Source: Sedimentisphaerales bacterium
GTDB lineage: Bacteria; Planctomycetota; Phycisphaerae; Sedimentisphaerales; Anaerohalosphaeraceae
Direction of reading: 5' to 3'
Length of the DNA stretch: 64,000 bases
Assembly: GCA_016930745.1 (NCBI GenBank)
Contig: JAFGGE010000031.1
Location: 30,819-94,818 of the forward strand
Shown: piece by piece, positions 30,968 to 41,739 of the stretch
How the letters are laid out: the number at the start of each line of letters is the position of its first letter
How positions within the stretch are numbered: position 1 is the first letter of the stretch
Program-made: the position numbers and the translations under genes
The notes under the pieces: model-generated
Told to the model about the DNA's origin: nothing
Seen by the model: the letters and a program-made list of their open reading frames with translations, nothing else
The model's database searches: none

Positions 30968-32848
30968 ATGACTCAAAGCAGTGTAGAGAAGGCAGGCATG
31001 GCGAAACGTTGGACCGTTAGAGTAGCGCATCGAGTACTGTATTTATCTTCGGTTGGCTTGGTATTGCTCGCAGGCTGTCGCAGCCCCCAGGAATTTCGCA
31101 CCCAGGCCGATGATGTGGCCTATGAGGTGATCGCTTCCAGCCAGAGCGAGGCCCTGGGACGTACGGAGCCGTTCAGCATCGAGCGGCCCAGCGCCGTTCT
31201 GCGGCGGCGTCTTCTCGAAACACAGAATTTATATACTTCCGGCCCCTGGTCGTATGGCAGCGATCGGCTGGAAAAGATCGATTTCTGGCCCCAGGACGAT
31301 TACCCGCCCCAGACGGATCTGGATCCGATCGTGGTTCTGGAGCCGTCAAAACCTGTCAAATTGACGCTTTTGGAAGCCCTGCGGGTCGGCGCCCAAAACA
31401 ATTTTACATATCAGTCGCAGAAGGAATCCGTTTTCCGTGCTGCTTTGTCGCTGGATTTGGCGCGCAATGAATTTCGGCATATCTTCGGACAGCGCCTTCA
31501 GAGTCGGTTGGTTCGAGACCTGGAAGGACAGGAAACAACGACCGCAACCCAGAGTTCCGACACCGGCTGGTCCAAAGTCATGGAAAGCGGCGCGGCGTTT
31601 TCTGCTTCTTTGGCCGTGGATATCGTGAATCTTCTCACCCAGGGAACCACGTCCACATACGGTTTACTCGGGGATGCATCCGTGTCCCTCCCTTTACTGA
31701 GGGGTTCCGGGAAACATATTGTAAGAGAACCGCTGACCCAGGCCGAGCGAAACGTGATTTACGAGATTTGGAGGTTTGAACAGTATAAGCAGACTTTCGC
31801 GGTGGATGTCGCCTCCGAATATCTGGCGGTATTGCGGCAATTGGATCAGGTGAATAATGCCGAGGCGAATTACCGACGCAATGTCTTGTCGGCCCGGACC
31901 TCGAGGCGCCTGGCCAGCGCAGGGCGATTAAAAGAGATCGAAGTCGACCAGGCGGTCCAGTCGGAACTGGATGCGCGACAGGGATGGATCACCGCCTTGC
32001 AGGGCTACGAGCGTCAGTTGGACGACTTTAAAAACCTGCTCGGATTGCCTGTCGACGCTCGCATTGAACTGGAACGCGACGAGTTGGACAAACTTGTCCA
32101 GTATGCATCTGTTAACCTGATCAATCTCGAGCAAGCAGCGTATGATCCTAATGAAGTAGTAGCCGCTGATGCCCCGATCGTTCTGGTGGAGCCGAGCATG
32201 GAAAGGGCCGGTCCGTACGAAATCGATCGGGATATGGCCCTTCGATTGGCGTTTGAACATCGATTGGATTTGCTCGTAGCGCAAGGCGAGGTGTATGATG
32301 CCCAAAGGCAGGTCGTGATTCGAGCGGATGCCCTGGGGGCCGAATTAACCTTATTCGGGTCGGTCAACACCAGTTCTACGGAAGATGTGGATTTATCGCT
32401 GAAAGAAGGGGTTTATTCGGGATTATTGACTTTGGATTTGCCCATCGAACGTACGGCGGAACGGAATGCGTACCGCAACAGCCTTATCTCCCTGGAACAG
32501 ACGATTCGGTCGGTGCAGACCCTGGAAGATCGTATCAAACTGGATGTCCGAAATCGGCTTCGAAACCTTTTGTCGCTGCGGGAATCGCTGCAAATCAATG
32601 CCCTGGCCGTACAGGTGGCCGAAAAGCGGGTCCGCAGCGTAGGCATGTTTTTTCTGGCCGGCGATGCCCAGACCCGTGATTTGCTCGAAGCACAGGATGC
32701 CTTGCTGCGAGCGCAGAATTCGTTGACGGCCGCCGTCGTAAGTTATCGTGTGGCGGAATTGGAATTGCAAAGAGATATTGGGCTGCTTCAGGTGAATGAA
32801 AAAGGCCTGTGGCGGGAATTCAATCCGAAGGAATATCAAAATGGCTAA
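30968..32848 (+). CDS. TolC-family outer-membrane efflux protein, lipoprotein-like N-terminus
   Basis: LSSVGLVLLAGCRSPQEF lipobox; long helical repeats; operon with adaptor and MacB-like ABC genes. Start may be 30998. Confidence 0.88.
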   Translation: MTQSSVEKAGMAKRWTVRVAHRVLYLSSVGLVLLAGCRSPQEFRTQADDVAYEVIASSQSEALGRTEPFSIERPSAVLRRRLLETQNLYTSGPWSYGSDRLEKIDFWPQDDYPPQTDLDPIVVLEPSKPVKLTLLEALRVGAQNNFTYQSQKESVFRAALSLDLARNEFRHIFGQRLQSRLVRDLEGQETTTATQSSDTGWSKVMESGAAFSASLAVDIVNLLTQGTTSTYGLLGDASVSLPLLRGSGKHIVREPLTQAERNVIYEIWRFEQYKQTFAVDVASEYLAVLRQLDQVNNAEANYRRNVLSARTSRRLASAGRLKEIEVDQAVQSELDARQGWITALQGYERQLDDFKNLLGLPVDARIELERDELDKLVQYASVNLINLEQAAYDPNEVVAADAPIVLVEPSMERAGPYEIDRDMALRLAFEHRLDLLVAQGEVYDAQRQVVIRADALGAELTLFGSVNTSSTEDVDLSLKEGVYSGLLTLDLPIERTAERNAYRNSLISLEQTIRSVQTLEDRIKLDVRNRLRNLLSLRESLQINALAVQVAEKRVRSVGMFFLAGDAQTRDLLEAQDALLRAQNSLTAAVVSYRVAELELQRDIGLLQVNEKGLWREFNPKEYQNG

Positions 32849-34700
32849 GAAACAAAAAAAACTAATCGGAATCCTGCTTATCGTTGGATTGATTATCATC
32901 ATCGGAACCGTGACGGCCATGATGTACGGAGCCGATGCCGCCGATAATGATCATGGCATTCCCTTCTTTGCCGTCCAGCAGGGCCCATTGACGATCAGTA
33001 TCGACGTGTCCGGCACGATCAAGGCGCAGGACATGGAAGTGATCAAAAATGAGGTCGAAGGACGGACAACCATTATCTCCCTGATCGAAGAAGGAACGCA
33101 TGTTAAAAAGGGAGATGTACTGGCGGTTCTGGATTCCAGCGATCTGAAGGATCAGCTCCTGAATCAGCAGATCGCTGTACAAAGCGCTGAGACCGCGCTT
33201 GTCAGCGCCACGGAGAACCTTGCTGTCGGAGAAAACCAGGCCAAAGCGGATATCGAATTGGCGGAGTTGACCCTGCAATTTGCCAAGCAGGACCTTCAGA
33301 AATACATCGACGACGAGGGCGAATACCAGACCGAGCTGACCGACGCCCAAAGCCAGATCGCCGTCAAGCAGGAAGCCGCCCAGCAGGCCAAAGATCGTTA
33401 TGAATGGTCCCAAAAACTGTTTGCGGAGAAATACATCTCGGAAACCGAGCTTAAGGCGGATGAGTTAACCTGGCAGAAAGCGGAATTGGATGTCACATTA
33501 GCCAAAAACAAGCTCAAACTATTGCAGGATTTTACCTACAAACGCAATCTGGCTCAATACCAAAGCGATGTCAGCCAGGCCGAGATGGCTTTGGAAAGGA
33601 CCAAACGCAAAGCCGCGGCGAATGTCGTCCAGTTTAAGTCGGAGTTGCTGGCCTCCCAGGAAAAGCTCAAGCGGCAAAAAATGATTCTGGAAAAACTGGA
33701 GCAGAATATCGCAAAAACAACGATTAAGGCTCCTGCCGACGGCATGGTCGTGTACGCCACCAGCAACCGGGGAGGGGGACCTCGGGGGAACCAGGAGCCT
33801 CTCGATGTGGGACAGGAAGTGTATGAACGACAGGAATTGATTCACCTGCCGACTTCCAATAAGGTCAAGGCCGAAGTCAAGATCCATGAATCCAGCCTGG
33901 AAAAGGTCATAGCAGGTCTGCCGGTGGTGGTCATTGTGGATTCGGTTAAGGACCGTGTCTTCCGAGGATCGGTTTCCAAGATCGCGCTGCTTCCCGACGC
34001 CACGATGGTCTGGCTTAATCCCGATCTGAAGGTCTATCTGACCGAGATTCGTCTGGAAGGGGACGGAAATGGGCTTCGCACCGGCATGAGCTGCCGCGCC
34101 AGCATTATCGTGCAGGAATATGCCGATGTGCTTTCGGTGCCGGTCCACTCCGTGGTTCGGGTGGGCAACCAGCCGACGGTATATGTCCTGGAGGGAGGGA
34201 AAATGAAACCACGCGAGGTGGAAATCGGATTGGACAACAACCGTATGGTGCATGTCATCAAAGGTCTGGTGGAAGGGGAAAAGGTGATTTTAAATCCGCC
34301 GCTGGGAGATACGGAAACCGATAAATTGCGAAATCACCTGCAGGAGACGGAATTGCCTTCCGAGATGGAGCGGCCTCAGGAAAGACCGGATTCCGGCGCC
34401 CTCCCTGCCGGTTCGGAATCCCGTCGTCGTTCTGACGGCATGGGGGGAGGTGTCGGTTCGGATCAGGGTGGTCCTTCGGGCCCCGCAGAACGGCCGCAGG
34501 GATTCCGGCCCGGCGACAGAGGCCAGGGAGGACAAGGTCAGAATGGAATTCCCTCCGGAGAAGGAAGACGGTTTCAGGGACAGCGTCCGTCGGGTATGAG
34601 ACCGGAAGGCGGCGCCGGAACCGAACGAGGGCAGAGGCCGGCCGGAACAGGGGAACGACCACAACGTCCTCCGTCAGGTACGGAAAATCCCAATCGATAA
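32841..34700 (+). CDS. HlyD/MacA-type periplasmic adaptor with Gly/Arg/Pro-rich C-terminal tail
   Basis: N-terminal TM; lipoyl/coiled-coil hairpin; TTIKAPADGMVVYAT; VPVHSVVRVGNQPTVYVLEGGKMKPREVEIG. Confidence 0.9.
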   Translation: MAKKQKKLIGILLIVGLIIIIGTVTAMMYGADAADNDHGIPFFAVQQGPLTISIDVSGTIKAQDMEVIKNEVEGRTTIISLIEEGTHVKKGDVLAVLDSSDLKDQLLNQQIAVQSAETALVSATENLAVGENQAKADIELAELTLQFAKQDLQKYIDDEGEYQTELTDAQSQIAVKQEAAQQAKDRYEWSQKLFAEKYISETELKADELTWQKAELDVTLAKNKLKLLQDFTYKRNLAQYQSDVSQAEMALERTKRKAAANVVQFKSELLASQEKLKRQKMILEKLEQNIAKTTIKAPADGMVVYATSNRGGGPRGNQEPLDVGQEVYERQELIHLPTSNKVKAEVKIHESSLEKVIAGLPVVVIVDSVKDRVFRGSVSKIALLPDATMVWLNPDLKVYLTEIRLEGDGNGLRTGMSCRASIIVQEYADVLSVPVHSVVRVGNQPTVYVLEGGKMKPREVEIGLDNNRMVHVIKGLVEGEKVILNPPLGDTETDKLRNHLQETELPSEMERPQERPDSGALPAGSESRRRSDGMGGGVGSDQGGPSGPAERPQGFRPGDRGQGGQGQNGIPSGEGRRFQGQRPSGMRPEGGAGTERGQRPAGTGERPQRPPSGTENPNR

Positions 34701-34754
34701 TGTCCTTCCGATTAACAGAAAGAAAAACGTACACCCTGTAAACGGCGAAAAGAT

Positions 34755-35471
34755 ATGGCAGCGAAAACCGATCCTTCCAGGCAACGAAACGGACAGGTAA
34801 TTCACCTGGATAAGGTTTGCAAGATATACCAGATGGGCGTCCAGAAAGTCCATGCCCTGGACGGGGTGGATGTGACGTTTCGCGCCGGCGAGTTCTGGGC
34901 CATTATGGGCCCCAGCGGATCGGGCAAGAGTACCATGCTCAATATCCTCGGGTGTCTGGACCGTGTGACGTCCGGCCAATACATCCTGGAAGGGAACGAT
35001 GTCAGCACAATGGAAGATGACGATCTGAGCGACGTTCGTCTGCGGCATCTCGGCTTTATCTTCCAGAGTTTTAATCTGTTGGCTCAGTTGAGCGTCCAGC
35101 GGAATATCGAGTTGCCGTTATACTACCTGGGCTGGGAGGCGCACCGCAGCGCTGCTCGTGCGGTGGAGCTGGCCGAACTGGTCGGCCTGGGAGACCGTCT
35201 GGGCCATAAACCGACCGAGCTGTCCGGCGGGCAAATGCAGCGCGTCGCGATCGCCCGCGCTCTGGCCAACGACCCGCAGATTTTACTGGCCGATGAGCCC
35301 ACAGGAAACCTGGATACCGCCACAGGCGACCAAATCCTTCATTTGCTGCTGGATCTGAACGAGAAGGGAAAGACGATCATTATGGTTACGCACGAACCGG
35401 ATATCGCCAAATGGGCCCCCAAGAGGCTGCATATGCGGGACGGGCACATCGAACGGATCGAGGAAGACTAA
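34755..35471 (+). CDS. MacB/LolD-type ABC transporter ATP-binding protein
   Basis: [50 protein letters not shown]. Confidence 0.96.
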   Translation: MAAKTDPSRQRNGQVIHLDKVCKIYQMGVQKVHALDGVDVTFRAGEFWAIMGPSGSGKSTMLNILGCLDRVTSGQYILEGNDVSTMEDDDLSDVRLRHLGFIFQSFNLLAQLSVQRNIELPLYYLGWEAHRSAARAVELAELVGLGDRLGHKPTELSGGQMQRVAIARALANDPQILLADEPTGNLDTATGDQILHLLLDLNEKGKTIIMVTHEPDIAKWAPKRLHMRDGHIERIEED

Positions 35472-36739
35472 TGCGCCAAACCAGACTTGTTCGCAATATC
35501 CTGCTGGGCATTGAAAACCTGCTCCTGCATAAACTCCGCTCTTTTCTGACGACCCTGGGCGTGGTGTTCGGCGTTGGATCGGTGGTGGCCATGCTGTCCG
35601 TGGGGGAAGGCGCCAGCAAAGAAGCCCTCGATCAGATCCGCAAGGTCGGCAGCAATAACATTATTCTGCGTTCCATGAAGTCCGTCGAGGAGGAAAGCCA
35701 GAGCACGACGCGATCCTTTCTGAGCGTATACGGTCTGACGTACGCCGATTATGATCGTATTAAAGAAAGTTTCCACGCGATCAGACAGGCAGTTCCCGTC
35801 AAGCTGGTCCGTAAGGATGCACGCCTGGGAGAGAGAGCCATGGAAATGCGCGTGGTGGGAACCACGCCGGCATGGTTCGATCTGGTGCAACGGGAGATTA
35901 TCGCCGGACGTGTCTTGCTGCCGGAAGATTTACGCAATCGCACGGGCGTGATGGTTCTGACTGAATTCGGCGCCCGCCGGCTTCTGGCGACGGAGAATAC
36001 CATCGGTCAAATCCTGCGTGTGGGCAGCGAATATTTTGAGATCGTCGGCATCATCAAAAGCGAAGGGGGAATGGCGGGCAATATCCAGATGCCCGATGAG
36101 CAGATCGACGCGTATATCCCCATTGAGGTCGCCAAAGAGCGATACGGCGACGTCATGACGCGAAACATGGCCGGTTCCACCATCCGGGAAATGGTGGAGC
36201 TGCACCAGATGATCGTGGAAGTGGATGATATGAATCATGTCGAGTCGACCGCCGCCGGGATCGAATCGATGCTTAAACGATTCCATAAAAAAGAAGATTA
36301 CCGTATCAGCGTTCCCCTGGCTCTTCTGCGGGAGGCCGAGGCCACCAAACGCCGTTTCAATATCGTGCTCGGTTCGATCGCCTGCATCAGTCTGCTGGTC
36401 GGCGGGATCGGGATCATGAATATCATGCTGGCCTCGGTCACCGAACGGACACGCGAGATCGGCATCCGGCGGGCCATCGGCGCCCGGCGAGGACAGATTA
36501 TCAGTCAGTTTCTGATCGAAACGGTTGTGCTCTCCACGCTGGGCGGACTGATCGGGATCGGCGTGGGGCTGTTTATCCCCTGGCTGATTACGCTGTTTTC
36601 GGATATGCCTACGATCGTGACGCTCAAGAGTGTATTGTTGAGCGTTTGCATCAGTATCAGCATTGGAATTCTGTTCGGTCTGTATCCTGCCGTTCGGGCA
36701 GCCCAGGTCGATCCGATCATCGCCTTGCGACATGAATAA
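35471..36739 (+). CDS. MacB-type ABC transporter permease
   Basis: LRSFLTTLGVVFGVGSVVAMLSVGEGA; ERTREIGIRRAIGARRGQIISQFLIE; overlapping ATG with the ATPase stop. Confidence 0.95.
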   Translation: MRQTRLVRNILLGIENLLLHKLRSFLTTLGVVFGVGSVVAMLSVGEGASKEALDQIRKVGSNNIILRSMKSVEEESQSTTRSFLSVYGLTYADYDRIKESFHAIRQAVPVKLVRKDARLGERAMEMRVVGTTPAWFDLVQREIIAGRVLLPEDLRNRTGVMVLTEFGARRLLATENTIGQILRVGSEYFEIVGIIKSEGGMAGNIQMPDEQIDAYIPIEVAKERYGDVMTRNMAGSTIREMVELHQMIVEVDDMNHVESTAAGIESMLKRFHKKEDYRISVPLALLREAEATKRRFNIVLGSIACISLLVGGIGIMNIMLASVTERTREIGIRRAIGARRGQIISQFLIETVVLSTLGGLIGIGVGLFIPWLITLFSDMPTIVTLKSVLLSVCISISIGILFGLYPAVRAAQVDPIIALRHE

Positions 36740-36751
36740 CAGCCTTTTGCC

Positions 36752-36772
36752 GAAGGTGTAAAATCACCCTTC
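36752..36772. terminator. Hairpin between convergent genes
   Basis: GAAGGTG-TAAAAT-CACCCTTC (one bulge) followed by TTTC; overlaps the DeoR gene 3' end. Confidence 0.5.
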
Positions 36773-37546
36773 TTTCGAGCCGGGATAGATCAATTGAATT
36801 TCTCTTTCCTGGGCGGCTTTTTGCCAATCCGGCAAAGGTTCGATGTCCGTAACGATGAAATCCAATTCGTCAATATCGGCAATTTTATATAAGGCCGGAT
36901 TGTCAAATTTGGTATGATCTCCGACAAAAACAACCTGGGCCGCCTGGCGCAGCACCAGGCGGGTAAAGGTCACCGTCGCCACATCCGCTCCGCTGATACC
37001 CCCGGTTATGCTGATATCATCGGCCCCTGTGAAGGCCTTGAAACCGCCAAGCTGGGAAATCGTGGCCTCGGCAGACGGACCGATCATATCCATCCGCTCC
37101 GGACGGTACAGGCCCCCCGTTACAATAATTTTATGGCGAATCTGTTCATGCAGCCGGCTCATCAGGTGCAGCGAATTAACGATGATCGTAAGGCTTTTTT
37201 TTTCAATGAGATACGGCACTATTTCGAAACAAGTGCTGCCGGCCTCCAGATAAATAATATCCCCGTCATGGATCAAAGCCGAAGCAAGCTGTCCGATGGT
37301 CTTTTTGGCGGCCACATTACGGGTATGACGAAATCGAACGGACATGTTCATATCGGGAAGGTCGGTCAGGACAGCTCCACCGTAGGTCTTTTTCAAAAGC
37401 CCGTTTTGTTCGAGATAGTCCAGGTCTCTTCGTATTGTAACCTCAGTCACATGAAAGGTTTGCGCTGCCTGATTCACACGGATTCGCCCGTTGTTGCGAA
37501 GCTCGTTCAGGATATATTCGCGCCGTTGTTGTGCCAGTAGTCCCAT
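36764..37546 (-). CDS. DeoR/GlpR-family transcriptional regulator
   Basis: LLAQQRREYILNELRNNGRIRVNQAAQTFHVTEVTIRRDLDYLEQNGLLKKTYGGAV; sugar-phosphate sensor domain. Confidence 0.95.
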   Translation of the reverse strand: MGLLAQQRREYILNELRNNGRIRVNQAAQTFHVTEVTIRRDLDYLEQNGLLKKTYGGAVLTDLPDMNMSVRFRHTRNVAAKKTIGQLASALIHDGDIIYLEAGSTCFEIVPYLIEKKSLTIIVNSLHLMSRLHEQIRHKIIVTGGLYRPERMDMIGPSAEATISQLGGFKAFTGADDISITGGISGADVATVTFTRLVLRQAAQVVFVGDHTKFDNPALYKIADIDELDFIVTDIEPLPDWQKAAQEREIQLIYPGSKEG

Positions 37547-37791
37547 TTGTCTGACCAGCCCCTGCGAGGTAAAAATTCCCTTTTTTAAGCTTGCCTTCCT
37601 TTCCCTTATACTATAGACATAGGGTCAAATTAGGCAAGAGAAAAGTTCGTTTTCTTTCGTTCTGTTCCCATTTTATTCAATAGTGAACTGTTCTTGTACC
37701 GATTTTGTTTGCTCATGAGGGCCTGTTTTGATACCATATTTTTCAAAATGTAATGGGTAAATGGCCAACGGCAATCGAAGGAGTATCCGAA

Positions 37792-40029
37792 GTGAATCTG
37801 CAAGTGGAAGACATGCGTACGAAAGCGGTCCCGGCGATCGCATCCCTCATGAAACAGGGAACCATCACGCTGAATAACGTTAAGGACTGGCTCCGCACGA
37901 TGTATGAAATTCGGTTTTTTGAAGATCAGGTTTTCGAGCTTCTGGGGCAAAACCTGATCAAAGGAGCCTCCCATCTTTATGCCGGTCAGGAAGCTGTCGC
38001 AACGGGCGCCTGTGCGGCGATCCAGATGGGGGATGTCATCGGATCCACCCACCGGGGACACGGACACTGCGGAGCGATCGGAAACAAATACGCCCAGGAC
38101 GACCAGACGCGACAGGCGCATTGGAACCGGATGATGGCCGAGCTGATGGGTCGCCAAACCGGGTACTGCGGCGGGCGGGGCGGTTCCATGCACATCGCCG
38201 ATGTCAAACACGGCAACCTTGGCTCCACAGGTATCGTGGGGGGCAATATCCCCAATGCCGTCGGCGCTGCGCTGGCGGAAAGATACAAACAGGACAATGC
38301 CGTCGTAGTATCCTTCTTCGGGGACGGAGCCACAAATACAGGCGCTTTTCATGAGTCCATGAACATGGCCTCCGTTCTGAAGGTGCCGTTAATCGTGATT
38401 ATTGAGAATAATCTGTATGGTATGAGCGTTCCCTTTTTCGGCAGTCCTGTGGAAGGAGCCGGTTGCGCCGCCAACATCGAGCATATCGCGCAGCGTTCGG
38501 CCGCCTACGGCGTACCGGCGAAAATCATCGACGGTCAGGATGTGGTGGCGGTGTTTCTGGCGGTCCGGGAAGCGGCCGACTATGCCCGTAAAAACCAGCA
38601 GATGATTATGATCGAAGCCAAGACCTACCGATGGTACGGCCACAGCCGCAGCGATCCGCGGGTCTATCGCACAAAAGAAGAAGAGAAGGCCTGGAAAGAA
38701 CGGGATCCGATCGCCGTCCTGAGCAAAAAACTTTTGGAGGAGCAGCTTTGTACACAACAGGAGCTTGATGCGATTCGCGACAGGGCCGATGCAACCATCA
38801 AAGCTGCTACCCAATTTGGACTCGACAGTCCCTGGCCGGATGCGTCGGAACTGGCCAAAGACGTTTATGTCATCGAAACCTACCCGGAATCGTTGATTGC
38901 CGACGAAAAAACAGCGTCAGCCCAAGTCATGAAGGCTACGGAGGCATTCGAGACGGCGGTGAAAACGCTGACGGGACAGACCAAAAAAGAGATCACCGAA
39001 AAGGCCAAAGAGAAGATCCGCACCGAGTTCGGCATGAATGTGCTGTTGATGAAGGAAGCCATCATCGAGGCCCAGGCCGAAGAAATGCGCCGCGATAAAA
39101 ACGTGATTATCGAAGGCGAGGATGTCGGAATCTATGGAGGCGCCTACGGCGCTACCAAGGGCCTTCTGCAGGAATTCGGCGCCAAGCGCGTGATCGATAC
39201 CGCCATTTCCGAGGCCGCGATCGTGGGCGCCGCCGTGGGCGCGTCATTGCGAGGCCTGCGTCCCATCGCCGAGCTGATGTATGTGGATTTTATAACCATC
39301 TCCATGGACCAGCTCATGCATAACGGCGCTTTCAACCGGTATATGTTCGGCGGACATGCCAAAGTGCCGATGGTGATTCGGACCGAGGGAGGCGTGGGAC
39401 GGTGCATCGCGGCCCATCACAGCAAGTCTCTGGAGCCCTGGCTGGTAAATGTGCCGGGATTGTATGTCGTCATGCCCTCGACTCCGTACGACGCTAAGGG
39501 CTTGTTAAAAGCTGCCATCCGAAGCGATAATCCGGTCGTGTATATCGAGCATAAAGCGACCTACGGACAGGCCGGGGCAGTTCCTGCACAAGAGTATATC
39601 ATCCCGCTGGGGGTAGCCGATGTCAAACGAGCCGGCAAAGATGTGACGATCGTCACCTACAGCCGACAGACGATGTTTTGTCTGGCCGCCGCCAAAGAGC
39701 TGGCTGAAAAACACGGCATCGAGGCCGAGGTCATCGACCTGCGAACCCTCAAACCGATGGATATCGATACCGTGGCCGCCTCGGTGAAAAAGACCGGACG
39801 TCTGATGACCGTGGCCGAGAGCTTCTGCATGTGCGGCACAGGACCGGAAATTGTGCGTCGCCTGATCGAATACAAATTCCCGGATGGATACACGGGATTC
39901 GATTATCTCGATACCCCGCCGGTCAATCTGGCCGCCGCCGATGTGCCTCCGCCCATGAGCGAGCCGCTGGAGAACGCCAGTATCCCGACGCCCGACAAAA
40001 TCATTGCCGCCGTCAAGGCCATGATGTAA
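37792..40029 (+). CDS. Fused E1 alpha-beta thiamine diphosphate-dependent dehydrogenase (pyruvate/acetoin/2-oxoacid)
   Basis: N-half GDGATNTGAFHESMNMASVLKVPLIVIIENNLYGMS; C-half MLLMKEAIIEAQAEEMRRDKNVIIEGEDVGIYGGAYGATKGL. GTG at 37792 follows AAGGAG; ATG 37753 is the alternative. Confidence 0.93.
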   Translation: MNLQVEDMRTKAVPAIASLMKQGTITLNNVKDWLRTMYEIRFFEDQVFELLGQNLIKGASHLYAGQEAVATGACAAIQMGDVIGSTHRGHGHCGAIGNKYAQDDQTRQAHWNRMMAELMGRQTGYCGGRGGSMHIADVKHGNLGSTGIVGGNIPNAVGAALAERYKQDNAVVVSFFGDGATNTGAFHESMNMASVLKVPLIVIIENNLYGMSVPFFGSPVEGAGCAANIEHIAQRSAAYGVPAKIIDGQDVVAVFLAVREAADYARKNQQMIMIEAKTYRWYGHSRSDPRVYRTKEEEKAWKERDPIAVLSKKLLEEQLCTQQELDAIRDRADATIKAATQFGLDSPWPDASELAKDVYVIETYPESLIADEKTASAQVMKATEAFETAVKTLTGQTKKEITEKAKEKIRTEFGMNVLLMKEAIIEAQAEEMRRDKNVIIEGEDVGIYGGAYGATKGLLQEFGAKRVIDTAISEAAIVGAAVGASLRGLRPIAELMYVDFITISMDQLMHNGAFNRYMFGGHAKVPMVIRTEGGVGRCIAAHHSKSLEPWLVNVPGLYVVMPSTPYDAKGLLKAAIRSDNPVVYIEHKATYGQAGAVPAQEYIIPLGVADVKRAGKDVTIVTYSRQTMFCLAAAKELAEKHGIEAEVIDLRTLKPMDIDTVAASVKKTGRLMTVAESFCMCGTGPEIVRRLIEYKFPDGYTGFDYLDTPPVNLAAADVPPPMSEPLENASIPTPDKIIAAVKAMM

Positions 40030-40066
40030 AAGACAGAGAAGATGAAACGTACTGGAGTGATTTTCA

Positions 40067-41707
40067 ATGCCAAAGGAAGTACGATTACCCCAGCTTGGAC
40101 AGACGATGGAAGAAGGCACCATTGTCACCGCGCTGGTCAAGGTTGGCGATACAGTCAAAAAAGGGGATGTATTGTTTGAGATCGAAACCGACAAGGCCAC
40201 GCTGGAGATGGAATCCCCCGCCGAAGGCTTTGTACGAAAAATCCTGATCGAAGTCGGCCAGACGGTGCCGGTCGGTACCCCGGTATTGATCCTTGGCCGG
40301 CAGGATGAGGAAATCTCCCAGAGCTATATCGATTCGCTGACCGGGTCTGAGACCTCCACCGTATCCCCATCCCCTGTAAAGAAGAGTTCCTCATCATCGG
40401 CCGCGATTCCTGCATCATCGAGTCCTGCGCAACAACCCGCCTCCCCCCCGGCGCCCGGTGCTGCCGCATTACCCGAGGGAACCCGCGTCATCTGTTTGCC
40501 GCAGCTTGGACAAACGATGGAAGAAGGAACCATTGTGACGGTTCTGATACAAGTCGGCGACGAGGTTAAAAAGGGTGATGTATTGTTCGAAATCGAAACG
40601 GATAAGGCGACCCTGGAAATGGAATCTCCGGCAGCCGGCTTCGTAAAAGCCGTCCTCGCCGAAGTCGGGCAAACCCTTCCCATCAATACGCCGATCCTGA
40701 TACTGGCCGACAAGGAAGTCGAAATTGCGCAGGCCTGTATTGATTCCATCAAATCCGGTGGCCCGGCGACGGCAACACCTTCGCCCCAAGCTCCTGTTCC
40801 GACCACAGCACAGCCGCCGACTGCGGCGGCAACTACGCCTATCGCGACAGGGGGACGTGTATTTGCCTCGCCGCGAGCCAAGATGGTTGCCGCTCAGCTT
40901 GGCCTGGATCTGGCGCGGATCAGTGCCTCGTCCGGCGCTGTACGAATCACCGAGGCCGATGTCCGTAAGGCCGCCCAAGGCGGGATCGCTCCTGCCGCCA
41001 CAATGGCTACCGTATCGGCGAAATATGGCCTTGGGCAGCGGATCGCCATCAACCGACTGCAGCGGATCGTCGGCGAAAAGATGCTGCTCAGCAAGCAGAC
41101 CATTCCCTGTTTCTATCTGAATATCCAGGTCGATATGACCGAACTGGTTAAGCTTCGCACCCGGATGAACAAAAGCGGCGATGTAAAAATATCCTTCAAC
41201 GATTTCATCATCAAGGCCGTCGCGATGGGCCTGCGGCATTACCCGATTATGACCGGCCGCCTTGATGGCGATCATATTCAAATGGCCGAGACGATCGATA
41301 TCGGTCTGGCGATTTCCACGGACCTAGGGCTGGTCGCGCCGATCGTGAAAAATACGGGTGCAAAATCGCTCCGGGAGATCGCCGTTTATTGCCAAGGCCT
41401 GATTGATCGAGCCCGCACTGAAAAGCTTTCCCTGGACGACTTGACCGGCGGCTGCATCACGGTTTCCAATCTCGGCGGGTTCGGGATCGATTCCTTCATT
41501 CCGATTGTCGTACCGGGACAGACCAGTATCCTGGGCGTCGGACGGATCAACGATGTCTGCCTGCCGATGGATGGCAACATCATGGTCCGCAAGGTAATGA
41601 ATCTCAATCTATCGGTCGATCACAAGGTCGCCAACGGGGCCGATGCTGCCCAGTTCCTGGACTTTGTGAAAAAGGCCCTGGAGCACACCGACAATTTTAC
41701 CCAGTAA
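40067..41707 (+). CDS. Dihydrolipoamide acyltransferase (E2) with two lipoyl domains
   Basis: Two copies of GDVLFEIETDKATLEMESPA; peripheral subunit-binding region ASPRAKMVAAQLGLDLARIS; catalytic domain DHKVANGADAAQFL. Confidence 0.94.
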   Translation: MPKEVRLPQLGQTMEEGTIVTALVKVGDTVKKGDVLFEIETDKATLEMESPAEGFVRKILIEVGQTVPVGTPVLILGRQDEEISQSYIDSLTGSETSTVSPSPVKKSSSSSAAIPASSSPAQQPASPPAPGAAALPEGTRVICLPQLGQTMEEGTIVTVLIQVGDEVKKGDVLFEIETDKATLEMESPAAGFVKAVLAEVGQTLPINTPILILADKEVEIAQACIDSIKSGGPATATPSPQAPVPTTAQPPTAAATTPIATGGRVFASPRAKMVAAQLGLDLARISASSGAVRITEADVRKAAQGGIAPAATMATVSAKYGLGQRIAINRLQRIVGEKMLLSKQTIPCFYLNIQVDMTELVKLRTRMNKSGDVKISFNDFIIKAVAMGLRHYPIMTGRLDGDHIQMAETIDIGLAISTDLGLVAPIVKNTGAKSLREIAVYCQGLIDRARTEKLSLDDLTGGCITVSNLGGFGIDSFIPIVVPGQTSILGVGRINDVCLPMDGNIMVRKVMNLNLSVDHKVANGADAAQFLDFVKKALEHTDNFTQ

Positions 41708-41739
41708 TCTCGGCCAGAGTCGACGATTCGGGACCCCTG

